DNA of 22,143 nucleotides, taken from contig JBAQFY010000145.1 of the NCBI GenBank assembly GCA_049287505.1, positions 1 to 22,143 of the forward strand, given 5' to 3'. Shown here piece by piece: positions 1 through 7,662 of the stretch; positions within the stretch are counted from its first letter, which is position 1, and each line of letters begins with the position of its first letter. The DNA is from NIOZ-UU13 sp049287505. GTDB lineage: Bacteria; Planctomycetota; Phycisphaerae; Sedimentisphaerales; Anaerobacaceae. The notes beneath the pieces are model-generated. The model made no database searches and had not been told where the DNA came from. It saw only the letters and a program-made list of their open reading frames with translations. The position numbers and the translations under genes were made by a program.

Positions 1-157
1 ATGGAATATCGACCTGCAGGCTTTTGCAGACCAGGGCGTGAACCTTACCAATGTCAATACGATTGCCCTTGGATTAGGCAATAAGAAAACCCCGCAGGCT
101 GGTGGGTCAGGTACGATGTACTATGACGATATTCGTTTATATCCACCAGCACCGTAA
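1..157 (+). CDS. C-terminal end of LamG-like secreted protein, copy 1 (partial)
   Basis: The reading frame enters at base 2 and runs 51 codons to a TAA at 155-157; the 5' part lies outside the window. The peptide contains WNIDLQAFADQG, then a Gly/Asn-rich turn, then MYYDDIRLYPP. This pattern is typical of the last strands of LamG/jelly-roll carbohydrate-binding modules in large exported planctomycete proteins. It is nearly identical to the C-terminus encoded on the opposite strand at the right edge (21800-22143): about 3 mismatches in the first 86 bases, then lower identity. The family call rests on pattern recognition and on the paralogue. The role, probably surface glycan binding, is inferred. 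A strong terminator follows at 261-297. Confidence 0.55.
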   Translation, partial: WNIDLQAFADQGVNLTNVNTIALGLGNKKTPQAGGSGTMYYDDIRLYPPAP

Positions 158-194
158 ACCGGGATTTAAGCGGCAATTAAAATTGTGTGGTTGC

Positions 195-233
195 CCCCGT
201 TAGATAACGTCGTATTTTTCATATCTAACGGGG
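195..233. repeat. CCCCGTTAGAT inverted repeat downstream of LamG copy 1
   Basis: CCCCGTTAGAT (195-205) pairs perfectly with ATCTAACGGGG (223-233) around an AT-rich loop. A related hairpin lies in the same place after the other LamG copy (21661-21699), and a similar one lies at 15086-15120. No T-run follows, so it is a conserved structural element rather than a standard terminator. Confidence 0.6.
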
Positions 234-260
234 TTGATATAGTAGATTTGTATTGACTCA

Positions 261-297
261 GAGCTTATACCTATCGATTTGGTATAAGCTCTTTTTT
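261..297 (+). terminator. Rho-independent terminator after LamG copy 1
   Basis: GAGCTTATACC (261-271) and GGTATAAGCTC (281-291) form a perfect 11-bp stem with a 9-nt loop, followed directly by six T (292-297). The matching terminator of the second LamG copy is at 21598-21634. Confidence 0.85.
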
Positions 298-754
298 AAA
301 TTAATTCAGCAGTAGGGAGATTTCGGCTGGAGCAGAACTTCAATCGCGATATTGATTATTGCGGAAGGTGATAGAGAATTTAGAAATGAAATCCCTGGCT
401 TGCATGGTTTCGTATGCAACTTGACATGATTATGTTCGTTGGATATTATTACGTTTACTCCACGCGAAGATAACGTGTCGTATTAGTATTCGGTACACGT
501 TTACGATAGCCAAAGATGGAATCGAGATGATTTTTCAAAGGAAAGACCGTTGGTACAGTTGCGTATAGTGGATGGTTTCGCTAATTCTGCTGTTCTTTCC
601 TGCTTATAAAGGCAAATTTATAATGATTAAGAAATATATCCTAATAATTTGTCCGATACCAGCCCTTGTCAATAAAGGACTTACGGAAAAACTTGCGTTT
701 TTTTAGGTGCTGAATTATATCGGGGCCTTTTTTAGCTGTTTTTAAACCGAGGAC
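298..754. other. Intergenic, no feature recognised
   Basis: These 457 bp lie between two converging transcription units. I see no sustained reading frame, no tRNA-like fold and no clear repeat. Codon-like remnants were looked for on both strands and none could be named. Confidence 0.5.
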
Positions 755-1532
755 CTATTTCTTAGGTTTGACGTTCTTTACGGTCGGAATTTTAAGGTAA
801 CCTGCAAGGTTGTCATATTTTATTTTGATACTTTCATCTGTGACGTGATTGAGTCTTCGAGCACCACCCGGTAATAGCTTCCCATTTCGGGCGACAAAAA
901 CAACGTTGATAATTGTTTTACCATAATCTTTGACACGTTGAACTGCTGGTACATAATCTTGGTCACCAGAAACTATAACGCCCACATCATAAATATCGCG
1001 CAACGTAATCAGGTCCGTCGCGAGCTTCACATCTACTGCTTTCTCTCTTTGCAATCTACTTTCAAATGCGTTGAATGTTATTGCTCCTGCTTGTCTGAAC
1101 TCAATACGTGAGCAATGGTAAGATATGTTGTCATGGAAGTTTCTCCACCATTCAAATCTATGACGCATTATATTTTCACGTTCGACCAGTATTTCTGTAA
1201 TCTCCTTCATCTTCTCCAGAAGCGCTTCATCTTGTAAAGTAGCGAGCTCTTCCCTAACCGACTTACTTTTGTCAAGAACGCTCCTCAGGGCGTCGGGGTA
1301 CTTCTCAATATCTGGGAATTTGTATGGGAACATATCCAAGAATTGAACAACATACCAATACGTTCTTACTCTTTCACCCCCAGGTGCAGCAATAGACACA
1401 AAATAATCGAATAGCTGATTCCAGTCAGCTTCTTTCGGTAGGTAGTTGTTTTTGATTGAATTGTTCAAATAATTCTACAATGGAATGCCGGAAATTCTCC
1501 CCATCTACAAAAACACATACCCTCTTGGCCAC
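755..1532 (-). CDS. NYN-domain (PIN-like RNase fold) protein, frameshifted near the 5' end
   Basis: NYN domains are Mg-dependent RNase-like folds with conserved acidic residues. The uninterrupted frame starts only at a TTG at 1468 and lacks the family N-terminus. That N-terminus, VCVFVDGENFRHSI with the catalytic-type Asp of VDGEN, is encoded just upstream in another frame from a GTG at 1530-1532, preceded by an AGAGGG ribosome site. Removing one base from the T5 run at 1449-1453 (A5 in the mRNA) joins the halves as EQFNQ-NNYLPKEADW and gives 258 residues. The joined protein has VFVDGEN at 7-13, a KLATD Asp near 173 and SGDQDY near 188-193. The C-terminus is basic. The frameshift may be a real mutation, a sequencing error or slippage. 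Cellular role unknown; the family includes LabA-like and limkain-type proteins. Confidence 0.75.
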
Positions 1533-1555
1533 TAAATTCCCTCTATATGTGAAAC

Positions 1556-1610
1556 GCGGGAGGCACGCAGCCTCCCGCCGTTATATTGTGCTTGGGACGC
1601 ACCCAAGCAT
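1556..1610. repeat. Two adjacent stem-loops sharing the same 5-nt loop, in the NYN-gene leader
   Basis: A 9-bp stem (1556-1564 with 1570-1578) and an 8-bp stem (1589-1596 with 1602-1609) both enclose the loop ACGCA (TGCGT on the minus-strand transcript). They lie 24-78 nt upstream of the GTG start of the NYN gene, inside its probable 5' UTR. Confidence 0.6.
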
Positions 1611-1636
1611 TGTTCACTGTAATAAACTACCAAACT

Positions 1637-1666
1637 ATTATCGCACATCGGGGCTCAAATGTTCAA
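1637..1666 (-). promoter_or_regulatory. Possible sigma70-type promoter for the NYN gene
   Basis: On the minus strand, TTGAAC (1661-1666) and GATAAT (1637-1642) are separated by 18 bp. The start would fall about 100 nt before the GTG codon, so both stem-loops would be transcribed. This is a motif match only. Confidence 0.35.
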
Positions 1667-1862
1667 GTAAAAAATGGCCGATAGCAAGATTGTGTTATAA
1701 AAAGACACAAAATGCTTAGTTATAGCCCCAAAAAGGCCACTATTTTAAAAAATATTCTAACCTTCGCGAAGTGCCTCATTTTTTTTTCAAAAAATCTCTT
1801 GCAAAGCTCAGCAACTACCGATAGATTATAACTATGGAACACACAGCGTCAAACCTATTTGA

Positions 1863-2045
1863 CAAATCCAAAATAACGGGCGGGATAGCTCTGTCGGTAA
1901 AGCCGCGGCGCCGGACATCCAATACGGCAAAGGCAGGATAATCATGCTCGGTTTTCGCCCGCAGCATCGTACACAGACGCACGGCACGTTTAAAATATTA
2001 TTCAACGCCCTTTACTACAGTGTTGCCGAGGAGACCGTTCTTTAA
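1863..2045 (+). pseudogene. C-terminal remnant of an M14-type zinc carboxypeptidase-like protein
   Basis: Sixty codons between an in-frame TGA (1860-1862) and TAA (2043-2045) read PDIQYGKGRIIMLGFRPQHR followed by THGTFKILFNALYY. I recognise this as the C-terminal signature of large M14-family metallopeptidases of Planctomycetota and Acidobacteriota. No start codon or upstream domain remains; stops interrupt the frame just before. This looks like the tail of a gene whose body was deleted or replaced. The family assignment is from memory of the signature, so moderate confidence. Confidence 0.55.
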
Positions 2046-2240
2046 AATGGTAGCTTTGTCAGAATGTGCTTGATATTGAATTCACAAGGGCAACAATAAA
2101 AACATTGAGGAAAGCCATCGGACGGCAAGACCACCCCCAAACAAGCCTTCGACGAACTCATACCGGGGTTTGAGGGTGCCCCCCTGTATTCCATTAATAA
2201 CTCAAAGCTCAATTATTCGATTTAAGGAAAAAAGGTAGAT

Positions 2241-2366
2241 TGTTATAATCCGGTTATGAAAAGACTATATTGGACAAGCCCCGCTCTTTTTGAGGCTGAA
2301 GTTGAAGTCACAACAATCGCCGACTGCAAAGTTACTATCGACCCGGTCATTCGGATAAGCTCTTAA
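2241..2366 (+). pseudogene. Truncated copy of the alaX 5' end
   Basis: Bases 2241-2338 match 6401-6498 with 3 mismatches. The match includes the TATAAT box and the first 28 codons of the intact alaX gene 4160 bp downstream. The copy has ATG at 2256 and SPALFEAEVEV instead of SPELFEAEVEV. It diverges after VTI and stops at TAA 2364-2366, giving 36 codons without any catalytic motif. The -35 hexamer present at the intact gene is not conserved here. The rest, to 2525, is non-coding as far as I can see. Confidence 0.8.
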
Positions 2367-2525
2367 TAACTACGTTACAAACACCAACTTACATAACGAT
2401 AAAAACGGTTAGAACGACCGTTGTCTTTAGGGAAGCGCCCGTAGGGTGCATTTGTTCATACGTTCCTTGAATCATAATAACATGATAGCATATAATGCAT
2501 GAAATGCTAACGGTTTCGGAACCAT

Positions 2526-4421
2526 TTAGGTCAATCCAACCTGTCCGAACGAGAAATAAAAGAAGTAACTGCTGCCGAATTCCTGTATCAAACGGTTGAG
2601 TACGGCCTGACGGTTTACAGTCTGCATGGACTTTCTTAGTTGAACAAATTTCATATAGCGTTGAATGGTTTCACGCCTTATCTTGAACTTATTTAAGTTG
2701 ATTTGTTGTCCCTGAACGCCAAAGTATATGAGTATAGCCTCTTCATAAAGGGTCGGAATGCCTTGATATCCAAGGTCATTGAGACGTTCAATATTCTCCA
2801 CGACCTTGTCGGCCCGGCTGGTCAGCAGGTAACATGCCATAAGATATTCAAAGGCCATCTGATTGCGTGGATTTTGTTCTAACAATCCCAACAGTATTTC
2901 ACTGACGGATTCTTTACCGATAACCGGATATTGCTCTTCGTGCATATACGAACGGATTTTGTCAATATAGGCCGTTTGATAAGGTGTAAAGCCATTGTTC
3001 AGGTTACTAAGCAGGGCATCTGCAGTGTTACGAAAGATGAGGTCCTTTTTCAAGGCGTTTAGGTAAATCCGTGCAGTGTCCGTTTGTCTCTTGAGAATTT
3101 TAATCCAGGCCAGTTTTTCGAGCGCGATGCCGGAATGGCTCTTAACGGCCAGCAGTTCGGACGCCTCTTTTTCAGCCATATTGACTTGCCCCAATTCCAT
3201 AAAGACATCGCATAATTTCAACTGTGTCAGATATGATTCCTTTTTTTCGTGTGTGAGCATAAGTGCCTGCGGCGTCTGTGGGAACTGAAAAAGGTCATAC
3301 GGCAGTCTGCCGGTATGATACAAGGCCCTAATGATGTCATGATTGAAATAGGGATTGCTTATCCCTTTGGGCAGACTGTGACTAAGCTCAATGACCTTGT
3401 CCCATTGCTTCTGACGGGAATAGGCGTTTGACAGGACGAATGCCTTGCTCATCTGGTCGTAGCTGAAGTAAAGGCCCATGCCCATGAGTACGATTGGGAC
3501 GGCTATTACGACCGGTTTCCCGAAAGACTTTAGCAATATCTTCTTTTGCCCGGCGAAGGCATTTGTTTTTTCCGCTTTTTTCGTTTTGAAACGGACCTTG
3601 CGGGATTGTTTGTGCTTACTGAAAACGATTTTCCCCAGGAACATAACTGACACAGTCAAAGGCATGAATCCGTACAGGAGGAAAATCAAGACCCTCAAGA
3701 AGGTCTTCATGCCCAGGGTGGCAGTCGGAGAAAAGGGTGCCAAGCTGAGCAAGGCCTGTTGAGGCGGTAAAACAAAAAGGTATTGAGCAAGGGCCCAGGT
3801 AATTACGACACTCGCGGGAACGGCAAGAATAGTCAGTCCCCAATTTCTGTGAACAAAAATCCCGTATATTACTGTCATGAGCAAAAAGACCAACACTCCT
3901 CCTGCGCCCATTAGCCAGAACCCGACTGCTACAAAAAGGCAATAGACTACAACACGAATAGAAGTTTTACGTAAAGGCAGCTTTTCGAAAACAAGGGAAA
4001 AATACAGCCCCAAAGACACAACCAAACAGGCAGATAGAGGATGCTTATAGCGGCTATATAGGAGAAAAATCATAATCCCCGGAAAACAGGTTAGAACTGT
4101 AGAACGAGGATGGCCGGCGACTACGAAATGACGTCTGGATAGCTCACCCAGACACAAAGCAATTAGTACAATTATCAAGGCGCCCAGCCATGAGTGATAG
4201 TACCCCTGGGAAAGAAATCCTGCTATATACACAACGAATCCACCGGGCACGCCGAGGGAGTCTTTCATAAACGACCAGCCGGTCATAAATGAGGGGGCAT
4301 CCGGTATGATGGTGCCGAAACAGTGATAGATTAGATGCGGCTCAATAAAGAGCCATAGATAGACGTAGCAGAGCAAAAAGAATATCAGATTATGTGGAAA
4401 TCGTTTTATTCTTATTTGCAT
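2526..4421 (-). CDS. DUF6057-like membrane protein with C-terminal TPR-like domain
   Basis: The first ~270 residues contain about eight hydrophobic segments (for example LIFFLLCYVYLWLF at the N-terminus and GGFVVYIAGFLSQG). A Lys-rich cytoplasmic-type loop follows, then one more transmembrane helix near residue 305-325 (VVIAVPIVLMGMGLYF). The last ~300 residues are helical and TPR-like, probably extracytoplasmic. This layout and length match DUF6057, a family I recall as mainly Bacteroidota and often next to a TolB-like CXXCH protein, exactly as here. The gene lies 28 bp downstream of that partner, so the two are probably co-transcribed. No catalytic residues are recognisable. Function unknown; a scaffold or export role for the partner is only an inference. 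Confidence 0.75.
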   Translation of the reverse strand: MQIRIKRFPHNLIFFLLCYVYLWLFIEPHLIYHCFGTIIPDAPSFMTGWSFMKDSLGVPGGFVVYIAGFLSQGYYHSWLGALIIVLIALCLGELSRRHFVVAGHPRSTVLTCFPGIMIFLLYSRYKHPLSACLVVSLGLYFSLVFEKLPLRKTSIRVVVYCLFVAVGFWLMGAGGVLVFLLMTVIYGIFVHRNWGLTILAVPASVVITWALAQYLFVLPPQQALLSLAPFSPTATLGMKTFLRVLIFLLYGFMPLTVSVMFLGKIVFSKHKQSRKVRFKTKKAEKTNAFAGQKKILLKSFGKPVVIAVPIVLMGMGLYFSYDQMSKAFVLSNAYSRQKQWDKVIELSHSLPKGISNPYFNHDIIRALYHTGRLPYDLFQFPQTPQALMLTHEKKESYLTQLKLCDVFMELGQVNMAEKEASELLAVKSHSGIALEKLAWIKILKRQTDTARIYLNALKKDLIFRNTADALLSNLNNGFTPYQTAYIDKIRSYMHEEQYPVIGKESVSEILLGLLEQNPRNQMAFEYLMACYLLTSRADKVVENIERLNDLGYQGIPTLYEEAILIYFGVQGQQINLNKFKIRRETIQRYMKFVQLRKSMQTVNRQAVLNRLIQEFGSSYFFYFSFGQVGLT

Positions 4422-4449
4422 GCCTTAACGCTCCAAATCCGGAAAAGCC

Positions 4450-5991
4450 TCATTCACGTTCCTGCCAAGGCTCGGATTGAACGGCCTTGGGGCTGGCCCC
4501 AGTAATGGGAACATCAACGCTTATAGACCGCTCGGAACGGGCCGCTCGGGACAGGGAGGATTGACTGACCTTGATGCTGCCCTTGACAAGCTCAGGAACA
4601 CTGTATGTCTCCAGTAGCGAATCGTAGTACGTAGGGTCCTTCTGCGGCAGGACAAAAGGCTTATGTACCGTACCTGTGTGATCAACGTAACTGAAATAGG
4701 TCCTGGTCAACAAGCCTCCCTGACGCTTACTGCTGAACGCAATCCACCGGCTGTTACTTGACCAACTGTGCCACGATTCTGAATACCGACTGTTTATCCC
4801 CAGCTTGCGATATTGACCTGTGCCCAGCTCCATGATATATAGGTCACTGCTGGGCTGATACACCGGAAAACAACCGTACCGACACATACAAAACAAAAGA
4901 AACCGGCCGTCCGGCGAGACCCGCGGCAACAGGATACTCAAACCGGTTTCTTCCGCGGACAACACGGTCTCGGCAGTGCCCCATTTATCTGTGTCCACAT
5001 CATAAGCGATGCGGCAAAGTTCATACCGGAGTTTGTCGTAGTTCTCGGGCGGCACCGTGTCCCGATCTTCCCACAGGATGGGCGCGCTGCAAAAATAGAG
5101 ATACCGGCCATCCGGTGACCATGTGGGATAAGTCTCGAGCCGAGCCTTGTCCGACAGGGCCGGGGGACATACTACCTTTTGGCTTTCAACGTGGTAGCAC
5201 GCCAGGGCCGAATCAAGATCCACCACGTCACGGACTTCCATGCCCCCGGCATGAAAGAACTGCCGCACCTTGTTCAGTGAATATACGGCTAACCGGCCGC
5301 TGGGATGCCAGGCAGTGTAACTCCATTTGGCACCGATTTTACGGACTGAGCCGTTCCGGGCCAGCAGGGTATGACTGCCGTAAGTTGCGCTGCGCAGGCC
5401 GATTGTCATAGAGTCGGGTGCATTACCCACAAAGCTGTGACAGTTGAGACAGCCTTCGCCGAAAGACCGGCCGTGCATAATTAGAGACTCATGGTAACTG
5501 GCCAGATTACGCTGATATATCCTAATGTCCTTCCACCAGTTGTAGATAGGTTTCATGAACCGGTACACCACCACCTCGTCGATATCCTCCGGGGCAATGG
5601 TGTTGGTGATAGGCTGGAACCGTCTCCATCCCTGATTTGGGGCATTGACATAGACATCAAAGAAAATCTCATGGCCTTTGTTGGCATTGAGTAAAGTCCG
5701 CCATTTTTTAAGAGGAATGCGCATTTTGCCGGCCTTGCTGTAAATATCAATGGCCCGGCCACGAGCCGAATGGATGTTGACGCGGTAGGCCCGTCCCTTT
5801 TCGAGGATACGGAAATTCAATGGGGCGATATTGGGAGGAATAACGAGCCCGGAGTAGTCAGGGGTTATGTTAGGCTCATAGGCGGCTTGCACGTACTTCT
5901 CAATAGTCTTGGGAGAGCAGGACACCATCCACAATCCCAGTACGAGAAAACAACTACATAGAGACACTGTTATTTTTGATCTGATTGTCAT
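4450..5991 (-). CDS. TolB-like (PD40) lipoprotein with a CXXCH haem-binding motif
   Basis: The N-terminus has a signal sequence ending in WMVSC, so Cys25 is probably lipidated and the protein sits in the periplasm or on a membrane. A domain up to ~residue 170 is followed by CLNCH at 181-185, a c-type cytochrome haem motif. Four beta-propeller-like PD40 repeats follow: WHPSGRLAVYS near 228, WSPDGRYLYF near 291, VSPDGRFLLF near 358 and SWSSNSRWIAFSS near 409. Homologues I recall from Bacteroidota carry the same cytochrome-plus-TolB layout beside DUF6057. This is the first gene of the two-gene unit. No strong ribosome site is visible before ATG 5991. An electron-transfer or sensing role is inferred from the haem motif only. 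Confidence 0.75.
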   Translation of the reverse strand: MTIRSKITVSLCSCFLVLGLWMVSCSPKTIEKYVQAAYEPNITPDYSGLVIPPNIAPLNFRILEKGRAYRVNIHSARGRAIDIYSKAGKMRIPLKKWRTLLNANKGHEIFFDVYVNAPNQGWRRFQPITNTIAPEDIDEVVVYRFMKPIYNWWKDIRIYQRNLASYHESLIMHGRSFGEGCLNCHSFVGNAPDSMTIGLRSATYGSHTLLARNGSVRKIGAKWSYTAWHPSGRLAVYSLNKVRQFFHAGGMEVRDVVDLDSALACYHVESQKVVCPPALSDKARLETYPTWSPDGRYLYFCSAPILWEDRDTVPPENYDKLRYELCRIAYDVDTDKWGTAETVLSAEETGLSILLPRVSPDGRFLLFCMCRYGCFPVYQPSSDLYIMELGTGQYRKLGINSRYSESWHSWSSNSRWIAFSSKRQGGLLTRTYFSYVDHTGTVHKPFVLPQKDPTYYDSLLETYSVPELVKGSIKVSQSSLSRAARSERSISVDVPITGASPKAVQSEPWQERE

Positions 5992-6106
5992 ATTTATCTG
6001 CAGGGTTCACTGGCATTACATATCCTTGAATTTGCATACTCAGGTGATTATAAATCAGTCGCCATTTCACAACAAGCCCTTTAATTATAAGAGTATATTC
6101 TTGATT

Positions 6107-6325
6107 TCAATCGTACTCATCGTGTATTTCAAGTTTTATTACCAGAATTTTGATTAGTTCTTTCCGTTGTTTTGGAGTCAGCCTCTGATCTTCCACCAGG
6201 AACAGCATTAGACGTCCAAAGGCACCTTCAAAGCCATGGTCCAACAACGTTGTGAGGTTGGAGCTACATGCCTGTTGCCCTAAGAATAAGTTCGTAGAAA
6301 CTGCGGTTGCTTTGGGCCGTTGATG
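6107..6325 (-). pseudogene. C-terminal remnant, possibly a BlaI/MecI/CopY-type regulator
   Basis: An open stretch of 72 codons between two stops, without a credible start, reads LLDHGFEGAFGRLMLFLVED then QRLTPKQRKELIKIL. The pattern of a short helix with F-x-G-A, followed by a hydrophobic helix and a final L-T-P-x-x-x-x-x-L helix, resembles the C-terminal dimerisation region of BlaI-family repressors, which are abundant in planctomycetes. The DNA-binding half is missing. It could also be chance or another small family. The rest of 5992-6381 has nothing else I can name. Confidence 0.3.
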
Positions 6326-6381
6326 TCAATCTGAGGAGCCATCCACTCTCATCCGATGGACTCCGTGTATCCTGATATGAC

Positions 6382-6409
6382 TTGATGAACAAAAGTAGTC
6401 TGTTATAAT
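6382..6409 (+). promoter_or_regulatory. Promoter of alaX, predicted to give a leaderless mRNA
   Basis: TTGATG (6382-6387), a 16-bp spacer and a perfect TATAAT (6404-6409) are followed only six bases later by the ATG at 6416. The expected transcription start is at or within a base or two of the A of the start codon, so there is no room for a ribosome site. Confidence 0.65.
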
Positions 6410-6415
6410 CCGGTT

Positions 6416-7543
6416 ATGAAAAGACTATATTGGACAAGCCCTGAGCTTTTTGAGGCTGAAGTTGAAGTCACAACAATCGCCGACTGCAAAGTTACTATAG
6501 TTCCAATCATTTTCCATCCTGATGAAGGTGGCCAGCCGGCCGACAAAGGTGCAATCGGACAGGCCAATGTTTGCAACGTTGAAATTATCAATGGCCGGAT
6601 AGTTCACACACTTGACAGACCACTTACCGATGGTAAATACATTGCTCATGTGAACAAGCAACACAGGTGCTATACAGCGAGTCAACATACTGCTCAACAC
6701 ATCTTGTCAGGAATTGCTGAAAAACAATTCGGTCTTGGAACAACCGGCGTTCATATTGGCTTTGAGAGATGCACCGTTGATTTTGACAAGAGAATCGATT
6801 GGGAAACAGTAAAAGAGCTTGAGCAGCAATCGATGGAAGCTGTTGCTCTCAACGTTCCGGTTGAAACGGTGTTCGACGATACGGACGTTCGAATAAGGAG
6901 TGATTCCAAAGAAATAGAATCAGACGTAATCCGTGTGGTGAAGATTGGTGATTATGATAAATCAGCCTGCTGTGGGGCTCATCTTTGGACGACCGGTCAA
7001 ATTGGAATCATTAGAATATTTGATATTGAGAGCAAGAAAAAAGGAACGAGAATATTTTTCCTTGCCGGGAGAAAGGCCCTCGAACACTCACAACTTGAGA
7101 CAGCCATCTTAAGAGAGCTTAGAAAATCAGCCGGTTGCTCCACCTCCGAGCTCCCTGAAATCTTCCAGAAAACCTCGGACCATTCAAAAGAGCTGACCAA
7201 AGAAATAAATCTATTATGGGCTCGGATGCTGCCGGACCTTGTGAAGTCGGCTGAAGCAGTCGAAGTCGAATCATCGAAAATCGGCATCCAGGTTACTGAT
7301 ATACCCGAGCAACTGGTAAAAAAACTCGCAGGTATGATTGCGGATGCAGTTGACGGAGCGGGGATTGTAGTTAGTAATATCAGTATTGCAATAAGTTCAA
7401 ACAAATTGAATGCCAACGACCTCCTCATGAAGATTCAAAATATTGTCGGAGCCAAAGGTGGAGGGTCATCTAAGGCGGCCAATGGTAGGCTGGGCAGAAC
7501 TGTAACAACTGAGGAGCTCATAACGATTCTAAAGCACCATTAA
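6416..7543 (+). CDS. alaX: AlaX-type alanyl-tRNA editing protein with DHHA1 domain
   Basis: AlaX proteins hydrolyse Ser (or Gly) mis-attached to tRNA-Ala in the cytoplasm and are free-standing relatives of the AlaRS editing domain. The N-terminal ~70 residues form the AlaX beta-barrel region, with FHPDEGGQPADKG, the family's GGQP motif. The Zn-binding set is complete: HTAQH (the HxxxH pair, near residues 91-95) and CCGAH (CxxxH, near 185-189). The C-terminal third contains the Gly-rich segment GAKGGG near 348-353 of a DHHA1 domain. This is the long AlaX class at 375 residues. The start is fixed by TATAAT six bases upstream, implying a leaderless transcript. A truncated copy of the 5' end lies at 2241-2366. 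The gene seems intact and functional. Confidence 0.9.
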   Translation: MKRLYWTSPELFEAEVEVTTIADCKVTIVPIIFHPDEGGQPADKGAIGQANVCNVEIINGRIVHTLDRPLTDGKYIAHVNKQHRCYTASQHTAQHILSGIAEKQFGLGTTGVHIGFERCTVDFDKRIDWETVKELEQQSMEAVALNVPVETVFDDTDVRIRSDSKEIESDVIRVVKIGDYDKSACCGAHLWTTGQIGIIRIFDIESKKKGTRIFFLAGRKALEHSQLETAILRELRKSAGCSTSELPEIFQKTSDHSKELTKEINLLWARMLPDLVKSAEAVEVESSKIGIQVTDIPEQLVKKLAGMIADAVDGAGIVVSNISIAISSNKLNANDLLMKIQNIVGAKGGGSSKAANGRLGRTVTTEELITILKHH

Positions 7544-7662
7544 TTCTTTTTTAGAGGCGACAGTTGCAAAGTACGGACACGTGAAGTATCATACGAATAA
7601 GATAGTAATATCAGAAGTGTGTCACAATGTTTTATCCTGGAAATCGCAGCTAAGGAGAGAGT

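Noticed and set aside
600..754. Possible tRNA or integrase remnant near the GGCCCC/AT-rich stretch
   Set aside because: No cloverleaf or CCA end could be built, and translations of both strands are broken by stops.
1456..1719. 87-codon open frame on the plus strand
   Set aside because: It overlaps the antisense of the NYN gene's 5' end and two hairpins, has no ribosome site, and its translation resembles no family.
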